From contig JALWJU010000058.1 in assembly GCA_026997055.1 (NCBI GenBank), positions 1 to 7,952 of the forward strand: a stretch of DNA of 7,952 bases, read 5' to 3'. Below the pieces are notes generated by a model. The model was not told the origin of the DNA and made no database searches. It saw only the letters and a list, made by a program, of their open reading frames with translations. Each line of letters begins with the position of its first letter. Position 1 is the stretch's first letter. Positions 6,095 to 7,952 of the stretch are shown here, one piece after another. Position numbers and translations under genes: made by a program. The stretch comes from Paracoccaceae bacterium (GTDB lineage Bacteria > Pseudomonadota > Alphaproteobacteria > Rhodobacterales > Rhodobacteraceae).

Positions 6095-6628
6095 ATGTCT
6101 CGAATTGGTAAGAAACCTGTCGATCTGCCCGCAGGCGTGAGCGCGAGCGTGTCCGGCCAGACGATCGAGGTAAAGGGGCCCAAGGGCACCCGTTCCTTCA
6201 CCGCCACCGACGATGTGACCATCAGCGTCGAGGATAACGCGGTGACCGTCACCCCGCGCGGCAAGTCCAAGCGGGCGCGCCAGCAATGGGGCATGAGCCG
6301 CACCATGGTGGCCAATCTGGTCAAGGGCGTGACCGAGGGCTTCAGGAAGGAGCTCGAGATCAACGGCGTGGGCTACCGCGCGCAGATGCAGGGCAATGTG
6401 CTCAAGCTCTCGCTCGGCTACAGCCATGACGTGAACTACGAGCCGCCGGCCGATGTGACCGTCACCGCGCCCAAGCAGACCGTGGTGGTCGTCGAGGGGA
6501 TCGACGAGCAGAAGGTCGGGCAAGTGGCCGCCGAGATCCGCGCCTGGCGCGCCCCCGAGCCCTACAAGGGCAAGGGGATCCGCTACAAGGACGAGTACAT
6601 CTTCCGCAAGGAAGGCAAGAAGAAGTAA
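6095..6628 (+). CDS. rplF: 50S ribosomal protein L6
   Basis: L6 lies near the sarcin-ricin loop and the factor-binding region of the 50S subunit. The protein has 177 residues and two similar domains, about 1-82 ([27 protein letters not shown]) and 83-177 ([20 protein letters not shown], then the signature [14 protein letters not shown] at 154-167), with a Lys-rich end. The frame is open upstream to an ATG at 6029, but that part overlaps rpsH in another frame. GAGGAGGG at 6083-6090, four bases before the ATG at 6095, and the conserved MSRIGKKPV start fix the beginning. Confidence 0.98.
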   Translation: MSRIGKKPVDLPAGVSASVSGQTIEVKGPKGTRSFTATDDVTISVEDNAVTVTPRGKSKRARQQWGMSRTMVANLVKGVTEGFRKELEINGVGYRAQMQGNVLKLSLGYSHDVNYEPPADVTVTAPKQTVVVVEGIDEQKVGQVAAEIRAWRAPEPYKGKGIRYKDEYIFRKEGKKK

Positions 6629-6639
6629 GGACCAGACAG

Positions 6640-6999
6640 ATGGCAAACAGCAAGAGAGACCTGTTCGTGAAACGCCGCCTGCGCGTCCGCAACAAGCTCA
6701 GGAAGACCCAGAACGGCCGCCCGCGCCTCTCGGTGCATCGCTCCAACAAGAATATCAGCGTGCAGCTGATCGACGACGAGCGCGGTATCACCATCGCTTC
6801 GGCCTCGACCCTGGAGCCGGCGCTCGGCGTGGTCGGCAAGAACAACAAGGAAGCCGCCGCCAAGGTGGGCGCCGCGATTGCCGAACGCGCCAAAAAGGCC
6901 AAGGTCACCGAGTGCACCTTCGACCGGGGCGGTTTCCTCTATCACGGCAAGGTGAAGGCGCTGGCCGACGCTGCCCGTGAAGGCGGACTGAAGTTTTAA
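6640..6999 (+). CDS. rplR: 50S ribosomal protein L18
   Basis: L18 carries 5S rRNA into the 50S subunit together with L5. The protein has 119 residues. A very basic, probably disordered N-terminus ([19 protein letters not shown], 5-23) is the usual 5S-binding segment. [20 protein letters not shown] (27-46) and the C-terminal [20 protein letters not shown] (94-113) with EGGLKF complete the family pattern. The SD is TAAGGA (6626-6631), merged with the rplF stop and eight bases before the ATG. The first codons are A-rich. Confidence 0.98.
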   Translation: MANSKRDLFVKRRLRVRNKLRKTQNGRPRLSVHRSNKNISVQLIDDERGITIASASTLEPALGVVGKNNKEAAAKVGAAIAERAKKAKVTECTFDRGGFLYHGKVKALADAAREGGLKF

Positions 7000-7011
7000 G
7001 GAGACGAGAGA

Positions 7012-7590
7012 ATGGCAAGAGAACAAAGAGGCCGGGGCCGCCGCGACCGTGACGAGGCGCCGGAATTTGCTGATCGTCTCGTAGCGATCAACCGCGTTTC
7101 CAAGACCGTCAAGGGCGGCAAGCGCTTCGGCTTCGCGGCGCTGGTGGTCGTGGGCGATCAGAAGGGCCGCGTGGGCTTCGGCAAGGGCAAGGCCAAGGAA
7201 GTGCCCGAGGCGATCCGCAAGGCCACCGAGGCCGCCAAGCGCAACATGGTCCGCGTGCCCCTGCGCGAGGGCCGCACCCTGCACCACGACATGGAAGGCC
7301 GCCACGGCGCCGGCAAGGTGGTGATGCGCACCGCGCCCGAAGGCACCGGCATCATCGCCGGCGGCCCGATGCGCGCGGTGTTCGAGATGCTGGGGGTGAA
7401 GGACGTGGTGTCCAAGTCGATCGGCTCGCAGAACCCCTACAACATGATCCGCGCCACCATGGACGGGCTGCGCAAGCAGGCGAGCCCCCGCATGGTCGCC
7501 CAGCGCCGCGGCAAGAAGGTGGCCGAGGTGCTCAAGCGCCCCGCCGCCGCCCCGGCCGCCGAGGCGCAGGACGCGCCGGCAGAAGCGTGA
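7012..7590 (+). CDS. rpsE: 30S ribosomal protein S5
   Basis: S5 lies at the mRNA entry side of the 30S subunit, affects decoding accuracy and is the classical spectinomycin-resistance protein. It has 192 residues, longer than the 167 of E. coli. The N-terminal double-stranded-RNA-binding-like domain spans about 20-85; the loop [15 protein letters not shown] (27-41), where resistance changes occur in E. coli, reads as the wild-type family pattern. [18 protein letters not shown] (54-71) and [19 protein letters not shown] (111-129) follow. The last 16 or so residues form an Ala/Pro/Glu tail, which I recall as common in related bacteria. AAGGAG after the rplR stop serves as SD. Confidence 0.98.
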   Translation: MAREQRGRGRRDRDEAPEFADRLVAINRVSKTVKGGKRFGFAALVVVGDQKGRVGFGKGKAKEVPEAIRKATEAAKRNMVRVPLREGRTLHHDMEGRHGAGKVVMRTAPEGTGIIAGGPMRAVFEMLGVKDVVSKSIGSQNPYNMIRATMDGLRKQASPRMVAQRRGKKVAEVLKRPAAAPAAEAQDAPAEA

Positions 7591-7604
7591 AGGAGGGCTG
7601 AGAC

Positions 7605-7793
7605 ATGGCCAAGACCATCGTTGTGAAACAGATCGGCTCCCCGATCCGCCGCCCCGCCAAGCAGCGCCAGACGCTGATCGGGCTGGGGCTCGACAAGATG
7701 CACAAGACCCGCGAGCTCGAAGACACGCCCGCCATCCGCGGCATGGTCGCCAAGATCCCGCACCTGGTCGAGATCATCGAGGAAAAGGGCTGA
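7605..7793 (+). CDS. rpmD: 50S ribosomal protein L30
   Basis: L30 is a small 23S rRNA-binding protein of the 50S subunit. It has 62 residues, normal for the short bacterial form. [20 protein letters not shown] (4-23) and [20 protein letters not shown] (27-46) match the family, ending with [14 protein letters not shown] (47-60). AGGAGGG (7591-7597), directly after the rpsE stop, is the SD. It is the last gene of the transcription unit here: a strong terminator follows 27 bases after the stop, whereas in E. coli rplO follows rpmD directly. Confidence 0.98.
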   Translation: MAKTIVVKQIGSPIRRPAKQRQTLIGLGLDKMHKTRELEDTPAIRGMVAKIPHLVEIIEEKG

Positions 7794-7818
7794 GCGACAG
7801 CCTGAAGCGAGAAACGAG

Positions 7819-7846
7819 AACCCCGGCCGCGCGGTCGGGGTTTTTT
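7819..7846 (+). terminator. Strong intrinsic terminator after rpmD
   Basis: CCCCGGCC (7821-7828) pairs with GGTCGGGG (7833-7840), one pair being G-T, around a GCGC loop. Six T's follow at 7841-7846, and two A's precede the stem. This is a textbook Rho-independent terminator 27 bases after the rpmD stop, and it closes the rpmC-rpmD unit. Confidence 0.93.
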
Positions 7847-7859
7847 GTTGGGCCGTCCC

Positions 7860-7878
7860 GCCCGGCGGCACGCCGGGC
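7860..7878. repeat. GC-only perfect hairpin
   Basis: GCCCGGCG (7860-7867) and CGCCGGGC (7871-7878) are exact reverse complements around a GCA loop. No T-run follows directly. It sits between two terminator-like structures. Its function is unknown. Confidence 0.6.
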
Positions 7879-7911
7879 AGCGCCCGACCCTCCCCACGGG
7901 AGGGCGCTTTT
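7879..7911 (+). terminator. Second terminator-like hairpin
   Basis: CCCTCCC (7888-7894) pairs perfectly with GGGAGGG (7898-7904) around CAC. AGCG (7879-7882) can extend the stem with CGCT (7905-7908), leaving CCCGA bulged. Four T's at 7908-7911 follow. It may back up the first terminator or end a transcript. After it, to base 7952, I see no gene start or other feature. Confidence 0.55.
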
Positions 7912-7952
7912 GCGGTGCCGCGCGGAAGGTGAGGGGGCGTGCGGGGCAGGGG

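Noticed and set aside
1..7952. Mobile element, CRISPR array, tRNA or a new defence or metabolic system
   Set aside because: No transposase-like protein, terminal repeats with target duplication, regularly spaced repeats or tRNA-like fold were seen. All genes but one are standard ribosomal proteins.

Overview
The window is a core-genome stretch from a high-GC alphaproteobacterium, most likely of the Rhodobacteraceae/Rhodobacterales. I infer this from the ribosomal protein sequences as I remember them (for example the L5 start [12 protein letters not shown] and the 101-residue S14), and no database search was run. It carries the 3' part of the S10 operon and the first nine genes of the spc operon. 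Gene order follows the classical bacterial order: rplB (5' end cut by the window edge), rpsS, rplV, rpsC, rplP, then, after an interruption, rpmC, rpsQ, rplN, rplX, rplE, rpsN, rpsH, rplF, rplR, rpsE, rpmD. All are on the + strand, mostly with gaps of 0-25 bases, strong Shine-Dalgarno (SD) sequences and several start/stop overlaps.

Region 1-2402 holds rplB to rplP. Region 2403-2500 holds an AT-rich perfect inverted repeat and a strong GC hairpin that can end transcription from both sides. Region 2501-3286 holds a gene on the opposite strand for an AIM24/TIGR00266 (DUF124) family protein. It splits the S10 operon just before its usual last two genes, rpmC and rpsQ. Region 3287-3593 is a 307-base divergent intergenic space. 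I see no gene there, but there are overlapping candidate promoters for both directions and several small repeats and hairpins. Region 3594-7793 is the rpmC-to-rpmD block, with one conspicuous 71-base gap between rpsQ and rplN. Region 7794-7952 carries a very clear intrinsic terminator right after rpmD, a GC hairpin and a second terminator-like hairpin. The transcription unit therefore ends here, and rplO/secY do not follow directly as they do in E. coli.

The 16 ribosomal proteins build both subunits: L2, L22, L16, L29, L14, L24, L5, L6, L18 and L30 of the 50S, and S19, S3, S17, S14, S8 and S5 of the 30S. All look intact and of normal length apart from the clipped L2. I see no mobile element, CRISPR array, tRNA, rRNA or new defence or metabolic system. 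The points of interest are architectural: the antisense AIM24 gene, the split into separately transcribed units, and the structured spacers.
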